Numbered from the stretch's first letter, positions 24,967-34,400 are shown. The stretch is DNA of 64,000 bases from Xylophilus sp042867185 (GCA_042867185.1 JBHZQV010000003.1:1-64000), one strand, 5' to 3'. Notes: generated by a model not told the origin, from the sequence alone. Made by a program: numbers and translations.

Positions 24967-27900
24967 GCCATTGCCTTTACCGGCATGGCGTCGAGCACCT
25001 TGCCTGTCTTGTCTGCGGGCACGACCTTCTGGCCGACCACGCTGGTTTCCTTGGCGATGCGACGGATTTCGTTGAGCGCCACCACCATCTGCCGGTGCAT
25101 CTGGTAGTTCTGGTCCCGCAGCTCCCGCACGGTGCTTTGCAGCGCCCGAATAGACGCTTCCACGGCCGCGGCGGAACCGCCATCACCGCCGCTCAGCATC
25201 CGGCGCGTATCGGCCGCGCTGAAGATGCGCGACGGGCCGGTGACTTCGATCTCGGGTCCTTCCTCCCCCACCAGGCGTGCGCCGCCCAGGTGGTTGCCGC
25301 CGTTCTTGAACGCCGGCAGGCCGGCCGCTGCGGCCGCGTTCAGCACGTCGCCGTAGAAGTAGCCGTCACGCGCCGCGATGTCGCGCAGCGTGTAGCCGGC
25401 ATCGCGCATGGCCGAGTAGTAGCCCTTGACGTCACCCGTGCCGTTGTACTGCGCCACGATGCCGGCGGCGGCATCCAGTCGCGCGGCGTCGGCGCCGGCG
25501 ATCACCCGGGACACATAGCCGTCGCTGAAGATGTAGCTGCCGTTGGCCTGCTTGCCGAGCGCCGATGTCACAGGAGCAGACGAGCCGCCCGGGCCGGCGC
25601 CTACTACTGCGCCGTTGCCGGCAGGCGTGGTCGCTCCCGGGTTCACACCGGTTTCTTTAAAGATCGCCTGGTGCAGCTTGGTGATCGCAGCGGTGACGTC
25701 GACCACCGACACGTCGATGCCCCGCGCGGCGTCGATGATCTTGCGTTGGCTGACCAACAGATCGTCCAGGGCCTTGATCTGGTCTTTGGAGGCCTTGACG
25801 CCTTGTTCTGCGACGGTGAGCTGACCTTCTGACATATCGCGCAGGGCGGTCAGCTTGCCGGCCAGCACCAGGCGGTCACGGTCCATATCCACCCGGGAGG
25901 CGTACTGGGTCGCGCCCATGCCGTCACGGGCCGCGCCGATCGCGTTGGAGAGCTGGGTGCTGTCCGGCAGATAGCCGGTGCGGCGCGCGGCAGACAGCGC
26001 CTGGTCGATGAATGCCTGGCCGGCAACGGCGTTCGATGCCACAGCAGAGCCCACATCGCCCGTCAGGTCGGCAATCCCGCTGCGCAGCGCGTCGATCACG
26101 CTCCGGGCCGCATCGGCAATGCCCTGGGCTGCTTCCTGCGCCGCCTGGGCATTGGCCTTCTGGGCGTCGACCGAGCGCTGCAGGAGCGCGTAGGCGTCGT
26201 CGGTCGCGGTGCGGTTGGCCGCGGCGGCCTGCTCGGCCGCCTGCCGCGCCTGGTCGGTCGCCTTCTTCTCGTCCTGCAGCTGATAGATGTACTGCTGCTT
26301 GGCGCGTAGAGCCGGGTCCATCGCCGCCAGCTCGTCGGCGCGCTTGGCCGCCAGCGCCTCCTCGGACTTGCCCTGCAGCTCCAGGATCTCGATGTCCTGG
26401 GTGCGGTTGCGCTGCTTGATGGCGGCCAGTTTTTCAGCAGCCTTCGCTTCGTCCTGGAGCTGATAGATGTACTGCTGCTTGGCGCGCAGCGTCGGGTCCA
26501 TCTCCGCCAACTCGTCGGCGCGCCGGGCGGCCAACGCCCCCTGCGAATCGCCCAACAGCTCCATGACCTCGATGTCCTGCGCGCGATCGCGCTGCTTAAG
26601 GGCGGCCAGGGCCTGGGTGGACTTGGCCTCGTCCTGCAGCTGGTAGATGTACTGCTGCTTGGCCCGCAGTGCCGGGTCCATCGCGGCCAGTTCATCCGCG
26701 CGCCTAGCGGCCAGGGCACCTTCCGAATCACCCAGCAGCTCCAGGACCTGGATTTCCTGCGCCCGGGCGGACTTCTTGAGGGCCTCTTGCTTCTGGATCG
26801 AATCGGTGGCCTCCTCGGCCGCGGGCGTGATGCTGGCCACCGCACCGGAAAGGGAGAGCAGCAGGGCAATTGCCTTCTTGCCGGCCTCGGTCTCCGGGTC
26901 CTGTTTGTCGATCAGCGCGCGGTATTGCGCACGCGCATCCTTGGCGTTGATGTCGGGCAGCTCCAGATTCAGCTCGGCGAGCTGGCTGGTCACCTGCTTC
27001 TTCAGATTGGTGCGGCGCTCCTCAGCGCTGTAAAAGTTCTCGTAGTAGCTGCCGAGATTCGTCTGCAGCTTGTCGAACCCGCCCGACAATTCGCCAATGC
27101 CGGCGGCCGCGTCGAAGGACAGCGCCGCGAACTTGTCCATACCCATCGCCCCCAGGGCGGACTTGAATTGGGTCACGCCGGCGATCTGGACGTTGATCGC
27201 AGTCAGCAGCGCATCTGCGGCCGCATCGGTCAGCCCCTCGGCGTCGACGCCGCTGAGTTTGGCCTTGATGCTCTCGGGGATGTCGCCAACGCTCTGCAGC
27301 GCCTGGATGGCCGACTGCTTCAGGTCGAGCGTGAAGTTCTCCAGCGCAGCCTTGAAATCGGGGATGTTGCTGGAGAATTTCTCGTACAGCGTGCCCTTGT
27401 AGTTATCGCCCTTGCCGCTTTCGCCGAAGGCTGCACCATTGCTCAGTGCGCCACCGGCGAACACGCCGCCGCGGCCCTTCTCCGAGGTCTCCAGGCCGGC
27501 CCAGAAACCCGTGACGGTCACCTTGCTGCCAAGGGCCTTCAGCATGTCGCCGATTCCCGTGGCAGTGCCGGCGATGGCCTGCCTGATGGCAGCGTCCTGC
27601 CCACCCGAGACCGGGTCGCCTTCCAGACGGTAGGCCTGCCCGTTGGTCAGACGGTTTCGGGCTCCGTTGGAGAAATCCCGGTCGTACTGCTGGCCTTCGT
27701 AGGTGTAGGTCTGGCCGCGGCGGTTGTTGACGACCTGGTCGTTGTATGCGACCGCGAACTGCCCGCCCACGCGGGTTTCCCCCGCGAAGGCCTTGTCGAT
27801 GTATTTGCCGATCGCGCTACCGATGGCCGAGCCGATCGGGCCGCCGAAGTAGGTGCCGATCGCGGCGCCTGCGGCTTGGCCGTACTTGCCGTCCTTGAGC

Positions 27901-30900
27901 GCCAGAATGGAATTGAGATAGCCCAGGCCCTGGCCCAGCGTCTCCAAGCCTTGGCCGATGGCGGCCGAGTTGTCCAGCAGTGTGCCGCCCAGGCTCTCCA
28001 GGCCATTCTTGAAGAGCGAACCTCCCAGCTTGTAGATCGCTGTGTCGGCACTGCCGCCAAAGTCGGTCAGCCAGGACAGCGCAGAACTTGCGCCGCCGGC
28101 ACTGCCGCCGGTCAAACCATTGATGGCGCCGGAGACCATGCCGGATACCGGCGCCATCACGGCGCTGATGACCGGGCGCAGTACCAACGTGGAGAACATG
28201 TTCTTCAACGTGTCGCGCAGGTTCTGGAAGATGCCCTTACCGCTTTCGGCGCCCCGCAGCAGCGCGTCGGTCAGGCTCGTATTCATGCTGGCAGTGGTTT
28301 TCTTCCACTCGTCCAACGTGACACGGTCGACCACGCCAGCCGACTCCTGTGCCGCCGCTTCTGTGGCCCGGGTGCGCTCTTCCACCCTCTGCGATTCATC
28401 GAAGCCTGAGTTGCTGTCGATTGCGGCCAGCCTCCGCTTCAGCTCGACCTGGATGCGGTACTGCTCGATAGCGATGGCACGGTTGCGCTCGGTCATGCCC
28501 ATCAGGGTCAGCTCGAACTGCGTGGCCGCATTGCCCTCTGTGACTGCCCGGGCGTAGTCCTGCGTGACCTGGCGACCCAGCTCGCGCGCCTTGCTCTGGG
28601 CCACGTAGTCGTCGGCGATCTCCCGACTAGAAGCCTCCCGATCGGCTTCATAGGCCAGCTCGGTGGCCAGGCGCCGCCGGTCGACCAGCAAGATGATTTC
28701 GTTTTCGGTCTTCTTGCGGCTTTGCAGGTACGAGCGCTCTGCATCCTCCATCTTGCCGGTGATGGTTTGCTGCTCATTGAGCGAGTTCTTCTTCTTGGCG
28801 GCCTCGGCCAGCTCCCCGGCGAAGTTGGCCTTGCGCAGAGCCCAAACGCGGTCTTCTTCCTGCAGCGTTTCCTGCAGCGCGCCAAGCTCTGATTTCTGGC
28901 GCAGCTGCACCTGCAGGTCGAGAGCCGTGGCGAAGTTTTTCTTGTCGTCGAGAATCTTCTCGTCGGCGTTCTTAAATGCTTTGACCTGGGCATTGAGACC
29001 ATCGGTCACCGCCGCGGCTGAGCCGGCGGTCATCGCCTTGATTTTCTTGTCGCGCTCGGCGGCCCAGGCGGCGTCCGACTCATTGAAGTCTGCCTGCGCC
29101 TTCTTGTAGACCTCGGGCGAGGCGCCCGAGGCCTTGAGGGCGTCCAGGGCGATACGGGCCGCGTTGACCTTGGTGGTGTATTCCTCCTGCGCAGCGCTGG
29201 CAGTCTTTGCGCCGTCGACCGTCTTCTCGAACGCCTGCAGGGCGGCCGTCGGTGTGAGGGTCAGGGCGGCGGCGACGGTGGACTTCGATGCCTGGAACTC
29301 GGTCAGTTTGAGCTGGCCTTCCAGCATCGCGATCTCGTAACGCGCCTGGGCCATCGACGCGATCTGGACGGTGGTGGGGACGATGCCGTTCCACCGGGTC
29401 TGAGTGATCTCCTGTTTGCCGGTCCGCTCCATCTCGTCGCGGATGTCTTTCCATCGTTCCAGCTCCCGGCGGGCCGCGGTTGTGTCGCGGTCCTGCGGGG
29501 TCTGGCTGCTGGCGAGCGCCTGGCGGCCGCGCTGCACACCGAACTGCGCTTTTTCAGCGGCCTCAGCGGCGTCGCGTACCTCGTAGAACTTGAATGCAAG
29601 CAGGCCGGCCGCAGCGATGGCGATGCCGAAGGGGCCGCCCAGCGCCCCCACGACGGCGCCCAGGCCGCGCGAGGCCGATGTTGCTGCACCCTTGGCTGCG
29701 GCCAGGCGTTCCTGCGCCGACGTGGCGGCTGTAATCGCTCCGGTCTGTGCCACCGTGGTGGCTGTAACGGCAGCGTTCACGCTGGCCTGCTGTCGACCCA
29801 GTGAGGCGAGTTCGTTCGTCAGGGCGGCATGACGCACCTGCGCCGCCGCGAGAGAGTCGGTTCCCTCGCGCAACAGTGCCAGGGCGAAGCTCTGGGCGCC
29901 GGCGGCGCGCGCCGCCGATATCTGCGCCTCGGCCTGGGACAACGTTGCCCGCGTAGCCTCCAACTTTGCAACCACCTCCGAGCGGGTCAGTGCGATGGCT
30001 TCGAGCGTGGAATTCAGCGTTGCGAGGCGGGCCACGTTGGCGGACACCTGGGCTTGGGCGATCGCGCGCTGGGCCTCCACCTCGGCCAGCAGCGCAGCAA
30101 CCTTCTGGCGGGTGCTCACGGAGGCAGCAGCGTTCGCGGTGCCCTCGGCTGCTGCTTGAACGGCCGCCAGGCGCGACGCCTGGGCCGCTTCAAGCTTTGC
30201 CACGGTGGCGACACGCGCCTCGTTGGCCCACACGCCCAGCTTGACCGCGCCGTAGGCGGCGGCCACGGCCATGACGGCTTCCCTGTGCGCCCATGCGGAG
30301 GCGACCAGGTCCTTGCCGACCCCGATCGCCGTCACAGCACCTTCGGCGTATTCGCGGATGCCCTGCACCAGCTCTTTGTTGAGCGTGACGTTCTTCGACG
30401 CATCGACGGTGACGAACAGGGAGGCGATCTCGCCCGTGGCGACTTTGGCCGCGTCGGTCAGCGGCTGCAGGCCCTCGGCCGCCACGCGAACGGCGCCTTC
30501 CTTCAGCTGGTCGATCTTGCCCTTAAGCGTGTCGCCGAAGGCCTCGCTCGACGCCTCGAAACCCTTCAGCCGCTCCATCAGGAAGGAGAACAGACCTTCG
30601 CTCGACGACTTGGCCTTCTGGATGTCGGAATCCTTCAGGCCGAGAGCGGTCGCCAGCGTGCTGCTGGCCGGCGTGATGCCGCCAGAGACCAGGTCGCGCA
30701 GCTCCTGCACCACCTGGGTGGCGTCCAGACCCATCGACTTGACGGCGTTGGTGCCCACCACCGTCAGCTGGCGGATCTGTTCCAGGTCCATCCGCGCGGC
30801 CAGGCCGGGTGCCAGCAAGGCCTGGAACACCGCGACCAGCTCCTGGCTGCTGGCCGCCGTGCGTAGGGCGTCGTCGTTGAGCTTGCCGATCATCTCGCGC

Positions 30901-31268
30901 GAGATGCCGAGCGCGCGGTTGTAGTCGGTCTGCCGGCCATTGATGGCCGTCATCGAGCCCAGGATGCCGGCCATGCCGATCTGGCTGACTTCCAGTTCCT
31001 TGGAATAGTCGAATGCTTGCCGCGGCAGCGCCGTGATGGCGCTGGTCACCGCACCGATGGCCGTCGCCAGGATGTGGATGCCGGCAGCGCCCGCCACCAT
31101 GTCGCGCACCGACAGGCTCACGTCGGCCACGCTCTTGGTGACCTTGGCCGAGGCCTGCGCCGCCTGGTCGCCGAAACGCTCGAATTCCCTCGCGGCTTTC
31201 GGCACCTCCGACGTCACCGAAGTGGCGTCGACTGTCATCTTGATACCGATTTGCCTTGGGGTTGCCAT
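24963..31268 (-). CDS. Tail tape measure protein
   Basis: 2101 aa, the longest gene here. N-terminal TMP pattern (MATPRQIGIKMTVDATSVTSEVPKAAREFERFGDQ; AFDYSKELEVSQIGMAGILGSM), long Ala/Gln/Glu/Lys-rich coiled coils, hydrophobic segments around residues 550-575 and 1050-1200, and a Gly-rich C-terminal part. Residues ~1500-1680 contain three 60-residue tandem repeats. Its length should set tail length; about 2100 residues predicts a long siphovirus tail (of the order of 300 nm at 1.5 A per residue). It follows the tail chaperone genes, as in lambda. Confidence 0.93.
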   Translation of the reverse strand: MATPRQIGIKMTVDATSVTSEVPKAAREFERFGDQAAQASAKVTKSVADVSLSVRDMVAGAAGIHILATAIGAVTSAITALPRQAFDYSKELEVSQIGMAGILGSMTAINGRQTDYNRALGISREMIGKLNDDALRTAASSQELVAVFQALLAPGLAARMDLEQIRQLTVVGTNAVKSMGLDATQVVQELRDLVSGGITPASSTLATALGLKDSDIQKAKSSSEGLFSFLMERLKGFEASSEAFGDTLKGKIDQLKEGAVRVAAEGLQPLTDAAKVATGEIASLFVTVDASKNVTLNKELVQGIREYAEGAVTAIGVGKDLVASAWAHREAVMAVAAAYGAVKLGVWANEARVATVAKLEAAQASRLAAVQAAAEGTANAAASVSTRQKVAALLAEVEAQRAIAQAQVSANVARLATLNSTLEAIALTRSEVVAKLEATRATLSQAEAQISAARAAGAQSFALALLREGTDSLAAAQVRHAALTNELASLGRQQASVNAAVTATTVAQTGAITAATSAQERLAAAKGAATSASRGLGAVVGALGGPFGIAIAAAGLLAFKFYEVRDAAEAAEKAQFGVQRGRQALASSQTPQDRDTTAARRELERWKDIRDEMERTGKQEITQTRWNGIVPTTVQIASMAQARYEIAMLEGQLKLTEFQASKSTVAAALTLTPTAALQAFEKTVDGAKTASAAQEEYTTKVNAARIALDALKASGASPEVYKKAQADFNESDAAWAAERDKKIKAMTAGSAAAVTDGLNAQVKAFKNADEKILDDKKNFATALDLQVQLRQKSELGALQETLQEEDRVWALRKANFAGELAEAAKKKNSLNEQQTITGKMEDAERSYLQSRKKTENEIILLVDRRRLATELAYEADREASSREIADDYVAQSKARELGRQVTQDYARAVTEGNAATQFELTLMGMTERNRAIAIEQYRIQVELKRRLAAIDSNSGFDESQRVEERTRATEAAAQESAGVVDRVTLDEWKKTTASMNTSLTDALLRGAESGKGIFQNLRDTLKNMFSTLVLRPVISAVMAPVSGMVSGAINGLTGGSAGGASSALSWLTDFGGSADTAIYKLGGSLFKNGLESLGGTLLDNSAAIGQGLETLGQGLGYLNSILALKDGKYGQAAGAAIGTYFGGPIGSAIGSAIGKYIDKAFAGETRVGGQFAVAYNDQVVNNRRGQTYTYEGQQYDRDFSNGARNRLTNGQAYRLEGDPVSGGQDAAIRQAIAGTATGIGDMLKALGSKVTVTGFWAGLETSEKGRGGVFAGGALSNGAAFGESGKGDNYKGTLYEKFSSNIPDFKAALENFTLDLKQSAIQALQSVGDIPESIKAKLSGVDAEGLTDAAADALLTAINVQIAGVTQFKSALGAMGMDKFAALSFDAAAGIGELSGGFDKLQTNLGSYYENFYSAEERRTNLKKQVTSQLAELNLELPDINAKDARAQYRALIDKQDPETEAGKKAIALLLSLSGAVASITPAAEEATDSIQKQEALKKSARAQEIQVLELLGDSEGALAARRADELAAMDPALRAKQQYIYQLQDEAKSTQALAALKQRDRAQDIEVMELLGDSQGALAARRADELAEMDPTLRAKQQYIYQLQDEAKAAEKLAAIKQRNRTQDIEILELQGKSEEALAAKRADELAAMDPALRAKQQYIYQLQDEKKATDQARQAAEQAAAANRTATDDAYALLQRSVDAQKANAQAAQEAAQGIADAARSVIDALRSGIADLTGDVGSAVASNAVAGQAFIDQALSAARRTGYLPDSTQLSNAIGAARDGMGATQYASRVDMDRDRLVLAGKLTALRDMSEGQLTVAEQGVKASKDQIKALDDLLVSQRKIIDAARGIDVSVVDVTAAITKLHQAIFKETGVNPGATTPAGNGAVVGAGPGGSSAPVTSALGKQANGSYIFSDGYVSRVIAGADAARLDAAAGIVAQYNGTGDVKGYYSAMRDAGYTLRDIAARDGYFYGDVLNAAAAAGLPAFKNGGNHLGGARLVGEEGPEIEVTGPSRIFSAADTRRMLSGGDGGSAAAVEASIRALQSTVRELRDQNYQMHRQMVVALNEIRRIAKETSVVGQKVVPADKTGKVLDAMPVKAMA
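26225..26765 (-). repeat. Three tandem 180-bp coding repeats in tape measure gene
   Basis: Each 60-residue unit contains IxxLELxGxSEGALAAxRADELA and AKQQYIYQLQDE. The segment for AKQQYIYQLQDE recurs at about 26280, 26460 and 26640, an exact 180-bp period. Confidence 0.8.
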
Positions 31269-31286
31269 CTGTCTTATAGTTAAAGA

Positions 31287-31427
31287 ATGAAGCTCGTCGC
31301 TCTATGGCTCATTGGCCTGCTGTTCCTGGCACCGCACCCGTCTGCGGTGCTGTGGCTGTGGGCGGCGTTGCCTCTGGTGGCCTTGCCGCTGTGGGCCTTC
31401 AACGCGCTGGTATCGCCGCGCCGCTGA
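31287..31427 (+). CDS. Candidate small membrane protein on opposite strand
   Basis: 46 aa, starting MKLVALWLIGLLFLAPHP and ending NALVSPRR; nearly all hydrophobic with two possible membrane segments. It fills a 168-bp gap in the leftward late operon but reads rightward. No strong Shine-Dalgarno element is seen. It could be a chance frame; the perfect fit in the gap and the membrane-like composition are the only support. Confidence 0.35.
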   Translation: MKLVALWLIGLLFLAPHPSAVLWLWAALPLVALPLWAFNALVSPRR

Positions 31428-31436
31428 TGGCCGCCT

Positions 31437-31874
31437 TCAACGCTTGTTGAGTACCTGCAGGCCGGCTTCTTCCATCGTTTTGACCTGCAGGAACACCTCC
31501 CGCACGTCCTTGCGCCTGATCCCCAGGCTGCGCATCGCCAAGTCGACCGAAGCGCTCTCGAAACCCAGGTAGACCGCACCGGCCATTCCCACCTGCAAGT
31601 CCCACCGGCTGCACTGGAAGACTTCCACCGCCGCCCAGTGCTCGGGCCACACCTCGAAAACCACCTCTTCGGGCTGTCGCGCCTCTTGCGGCACCAGCTG
31701 GTCAATATCGATTCCGAGGGCGGTGCACTGCGTCTGCAGGTCGGCGTCCACTTCGTGGCGCCATTCGTCTCCCGCACCGAGCAGGAAACGAGCGGCGCCT
31801 ACGAGTTTTTTCCGGGGGCCTTGGAGGCGTTGGCGAAGTAGCTGGTGACGATCGCGGCGATGAAGCCCGGCCAT
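31437..31874 (-). CDS. Tail assembly chaperone C-terminal extension (GT frame, DUF1799-like)
   Basis: The frame is 145 codons, but the first ~22 residues overlap the upstream chaperone gene out of frame and look non-native; there is no good independent start. From LVGAARFLLGAGDEWRHEVDADL onward it resembles DUF1799 proteins. It is best read as the product of a -1 ribosomal frameshift at 31805-31811, giving a long fusion like lambda gpGT. In such tails the long form links the tape measure and tail tube proteins and is not kept in the virion. Confidence 0.8.
   Translation of the reverse strand: MAGLHRRDRHQLLRQRLQGPRKKLVGAARFLLGAGDEWRHEVDADLQTQCTALGIDIDQLVPQEARQPEEVVFEVWPEHWAAVEVFQCSRWDLQVGMAGAVYLGFESASVDLAMRSLGIRRKDVREVFLQVKTMEEAGLQVLNKR
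31757..31811 (-). promoter_or_regulatory. Programmed -1 frameshift signal
   Basis: Slippery heptamer A-AAA-AAC (31805-31811) in the zero frame, 3 nt before the TAG stop of the short product. A 5-nt spacer (UCGUA) leads to a long hairpin: outer stem GGCGCC/GGCGCC, then an 8-bp inner stem UCGUUUCC/GGAGACGA (31757-31799). Slippage to AAA-AAA puts ribosomes in the frame of the downstream extension. Confidence 0.88.
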
Positions 31875-32161
31875 TCCGCTTCTGCCTGGTCGATGTTCTC
31901 GGGCGTGCAGATAAACGGTTGGCCTTCTTCGTCCTCCAGGCCGGAGAAATTCGCCAGCACCCGATCGACCACCGCTTTGTCATCGCCCTTTTGTGGGCCG
32001 ACGTGGTTATCCAGCAGTTCCTTGCGCTGTTCGCTGTTGAGGCGTTTGAACTCAGCGGTAAATGCAATCTCGATGGTTTCACCGACTTCATTACCTGCCA
32101 GGTTGAAATGCACCGGTGCTTTGAATACCGGCTTGGCTGCGACCTTGAGTTTCTGTGCCAT
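31799..32161 (-). CDS. Tail assembly chaperone (short form, G-like)
   Basis: 120 aa. N-terminus MAQKLKVAAKPVFKAPVHFNLAG; central VGETIEIAFTAEFKRLNSEQRKELLDN; C-terminus FANASKAPGKNS right at the slippery site. Position between the tail tube and tape measure genes and the frameshift signal identify it as the short tail chaperone. Ribosomes that shift -1 make the longer chaperone. The start codon follows the tail tube gene by 63 bp. Confidence 0.88.
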   Translation of the reverse strand: MAQKLKVAAKPVFKAPVHFNLAGNEVGETIEIAFTAEFKRLNSEQRKELLDNHVGPQKGDDKAVVDRVLANFSGLEDEEGQPFICTPENIDQAEAEWPGFIAAIVTSYFANASKAPGKNS

Positions 32162-32224
32162 TTAAATAATCTCGTGAATAGGAAAAAGCGGGTTTGAAAA
32201 TGCGGCGCTGTTGCGGGTAATGCG

Positions 32225-33157
32225 TCAGTGCACGACGATCGACCACTCGTCGTTGCCGGCCGAGCTGGGGACAAAGGAGAGAGGTACGGCGATCATCTGG
32301 ACGCCGTCGCTCTCGCTGTAGGTGGGCTTTCCGATCTGCGCCAGGCTGGCCTTGATCTCGACCACGTTGGTCGCGCCGGGACCATGCTTGAGCGCCAGCG
32401 GCACCTTGGCGCTGCTACGCGCCATGCCGATCCAGTCCTTCGTCGCGACGCTGGTGTTCTCGAAGGTGACCGAGCCGGTGGACTTGCGGTCGGTGATCTC
32501 GACGCTGTCGACGTTCATCAGGTCGCGCTTGACCACCGTGTTGCCCAGGTCGAAGCTGAACGCGCTGCAGGCCACGGCCAGGCCGTCGAGCGTCAGCGTG
32601 GTGTTCTTCTTGTTGACGCCGAAGGGCGTCTGGAATTTGGCGTAGTCCACGACAGGCAGCGGCGCGTCCGTGGCCGGAACGAATGCACCGGTGAACTCGA
32701 AAGCCCACTTCGGAATGCCCTTGGCATCCACCGTCGCTTTGACGGTCCCGTGCGCATCGGTCATGCGGTGCAGCGTGCCGTCGACGTTGCCGTAGAGCGT
32801 CAGCGATTCGATCGCGTCGCTCACCGGGGCGAAGGTCACGCTCACGCCGGCTGCGACCGTCACGCTGATCGCGCAGGCCCGCAGCAGTGGCGAGTAGCCA
32901 GGCAGATCGCCCGCGGCCGCGACGCCCGCGATCTCGACCGAGAAGGCCACCTTGCTGTACTCGGTCACCATCACGCTGCCCGAGCTGCCGAAGTAGGGCT
33001 TGACGTTGTTGCGCTCCACCACGTCGCCTTCGATCGGCGTCAGCGTCACATCGCTGACCAGGATCGCATTGGCGGCGCCGGTGGGGATTGCGTCCGTACC
33101 TCGAACGGCTTCGATCTTGGCGAGGATCGCCATCTTGCGCATCAGCTTTGCGGCCAT
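32225..33157 (-). CDS. Phage tail tube protein
   Basis: 310 aa. The N-terminus MAAKLMRKMAILAKIEAVRGTDAIPTGAANAILVSDVTLTPIEGDVVERN is typical of Mu-like siphophage tail tube proteins (KxExxYGTD motif, here KIEAVRGTD). The rest is beta-rich. Subunits stack to form the tube around the tape measure protein. Position directly before the chaperones supports it. Confidence 0.85.
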   Translation of the reverse strand: MAAKLMRKMAILAKIEAVRGTDAIPTGAANAILVSDVTLTPIEGDVVERNNVKPYFGSSGSVMVTEYSKVAFSVEIAGVAAAGDLPGYSPLLRACAISVTVAAGVSVTFAPVSDAIESLTLYGNVDGTLHRMTDAHGTVKATVDAKGIPKWAFEFTGAFVPATDAPLPVVDYAKFQTPFGVNKKNTTLTLDGLAVACSAFSFDLGNTVVKRDLMNVDSVEITDRKSTGSVTFENTSVATKDWIGMARSSAKVPLALKHGPGATNVVEIKASLAQIGKPTYSESDGVQMIAVPLSFVPSSAGNDEWSIVVH

Positions 33158-33202
33158 GCAGTGCTCCTATTGCGTGGGTGGGTGGGTGGTGGGCAGAGCC
33201 GT

Positions 33203-33421
33203 TCAGGCGGTCTGCGGTGCGGTGTCGTCGGCTTCGGGGCCGGCTTCCTGGGTGCGGTCGACCAGCACGCGCTTGCCGTCGCGCAGCTCGTAGACGCCGC
33301 CGCGGCCGTGGTTCTCGTCTGGAACTGCGGTGGTGGCGTCCACCTGGGCGGCGGCGGTCTTCTTTGTGGCAGGTGCTTCGGCACTCGCAGCGGCGTTGCC
33401 GGTGGGCTTGGTGGTCGTCAT
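33203..33421 (-). CDS. Small phage protein
   Basis: 72 aa from MTTTKPTGNAAAS; Ala/Thr-rich N-terminus, then GGVYELRDGKRVLVDRTQEAG, a short beta hairpin. The start overlaps the upstream stop by one base (TGATG). No function is known; similar short proteins lie before tail tube genes in related prophages. Confidence 0.6.
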   Translation of the reverse strand: MTTTKPTGNAAASAEAPATKKTAAAQVDATTAVPDENHGRGGVYELRDGKRVLVDRTQEAGPEADDTAPQTA

Positions 33422-33900
33422 CAGAGGTAGCTCCAGGTTTTGAAGGAAAGCAGCGCGCTGTGGCACAACACGCCGCAGAAGAGAACAGGGCCGGCGTCGT
33501 TCACCTGCACGCCATCGGTGCCGGCGTCGTCTGCCAGCGGCCCAGCGGCGCAGACGCCGCCCAGGGTCGGGTCCTGGCGCACCAGGTCGCGGAAGGCCTC
33601 GACCAGTGCGTCGAAGGTGTGCTCGGTCGCCGCTTCATCGGCCAGGGCCAGGTAGCCCCGTACCTGCCAGGTGTGCACGTTGATCTCGCGGCCGATGGCG
33701 GTCGAGCGCTCCAGGGTGGAGGCGCGGCGCAACCACCATCCGCGCAGCTGCTGGGTGCCGTCTGCCAGGTCGTGCAGGTACAGCGTGCGGAAGGCTTTCT
33801 CGTCCTTGGCGTAGCGCTCGCGGTCATGCACCCGGCCGATGTCCGGCACCGACTGCAGGACCGCGAACAGAGCCGCGCGGATGGTGTCGAGCTGGCTCAT
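33421..33900 (-). CDS. Putative tail terminator / completion protein
   Basis: 159 aa: MSQLDTIRAALFAVLQSVPDIGRVHDRERYAKDEKAFRTLYL, then strands with INVHTWQVRGYLALAD and HTFDALVEAFRDLVRQDPTLGG. The fold pattern (helix, strands, DALVExFRDLV helix) and the place between the neck gene and the tail tube gene fit tail terminators. Overlaps the previous gene by 4 bp. Confidence 0.65.
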   Translation of the reverse strand: MSQLDTIRAALFAVLQSVPDIGRVHDRERYAKDEKAFRTLYLHDLADGTQQLRGWWLRRASTLERSTAIGREINVHTWQVRGYLALADEAATEHTFDALVEAFRDLVRQDPTLGGVCAAGPLADDAGTDGVQVNDAGPVLFCGVLCHSALLSFKTWSYL

Positions 33901-34400
33901 ACGGCGTCTCCCGCCAGGCGGGCGCCGATGCGGCCGGCGGCGGCCTCGAACATCTGCAGCACCTGGCCTTCGGTGGCGGCCACGGCCGCGCCGAGCGGCT
34001 GCTGGGGCTTGGTGCCCCGGCGGGCGATCTTTCGAGCGACCAGGTAGGCCACGCTGGGGGCGCGCTTGGCATCCACGCCCAGCACGGCGCGCACCCAGGG
34101 AATCAGGGCGGCGGCCGGCGGCCGGTGCGACTTGGTGCCCAGCTCGACGAACAGGGCCGATGCCTGGGAGCTGCCGACGACCCCCAGGACGCCGACCGGC
34201 GTGCTGAAGGCGTCGCTGGTGATGCTGGCGGCCGTCAGGCCGGTCGCACCGCGGGGCGTGCGTTCCTTCGCTTCACGCTCGACCAGCAGGGTGGCCTGGG
34301 TCATCGCGGCCAGCAGTTCGCGTAGGGTCAGGGCCGGCGCTTCCGCAAAGCCACGCTGTACGGCGGCGAGCGCAGGTGCGCTGATGTGCAGGCCGCTCAC
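33897..34400 (-). CDS. HK97 gp10-like head-tail / tail completion protein
   Basis: 167 aa. GTG start at 34400 overlapping the upstream stop (GTGA). A helix with TLLVEREAKERTPRGATGLTAASI is followed by GSSQASALFVELGTKSHRPPAAALIPWVRA, the pattern of gp10-like proteins (x-x-Y-A-x-x-V-E-x-G-T). Likely part of the neck connecting head and tail. A longer frame upstream is rejected because it overlaps the connector gene. Confidence 0.72.
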   Translation of the reverse strand: MSGLHISAPALAAVQRGFAEAPALTLRELLAAMTQATLLVEREAKERTPRGATGLTAASITSDAFSTPVGVLGVVGSSQASALFVELGTKSHRPPAAALIPWVRAVLGVDAKRAPSVAYLVARKIARRGTKPQQPLGAAVAATEGQVLQMFEAAAGRIGARLAGDAV

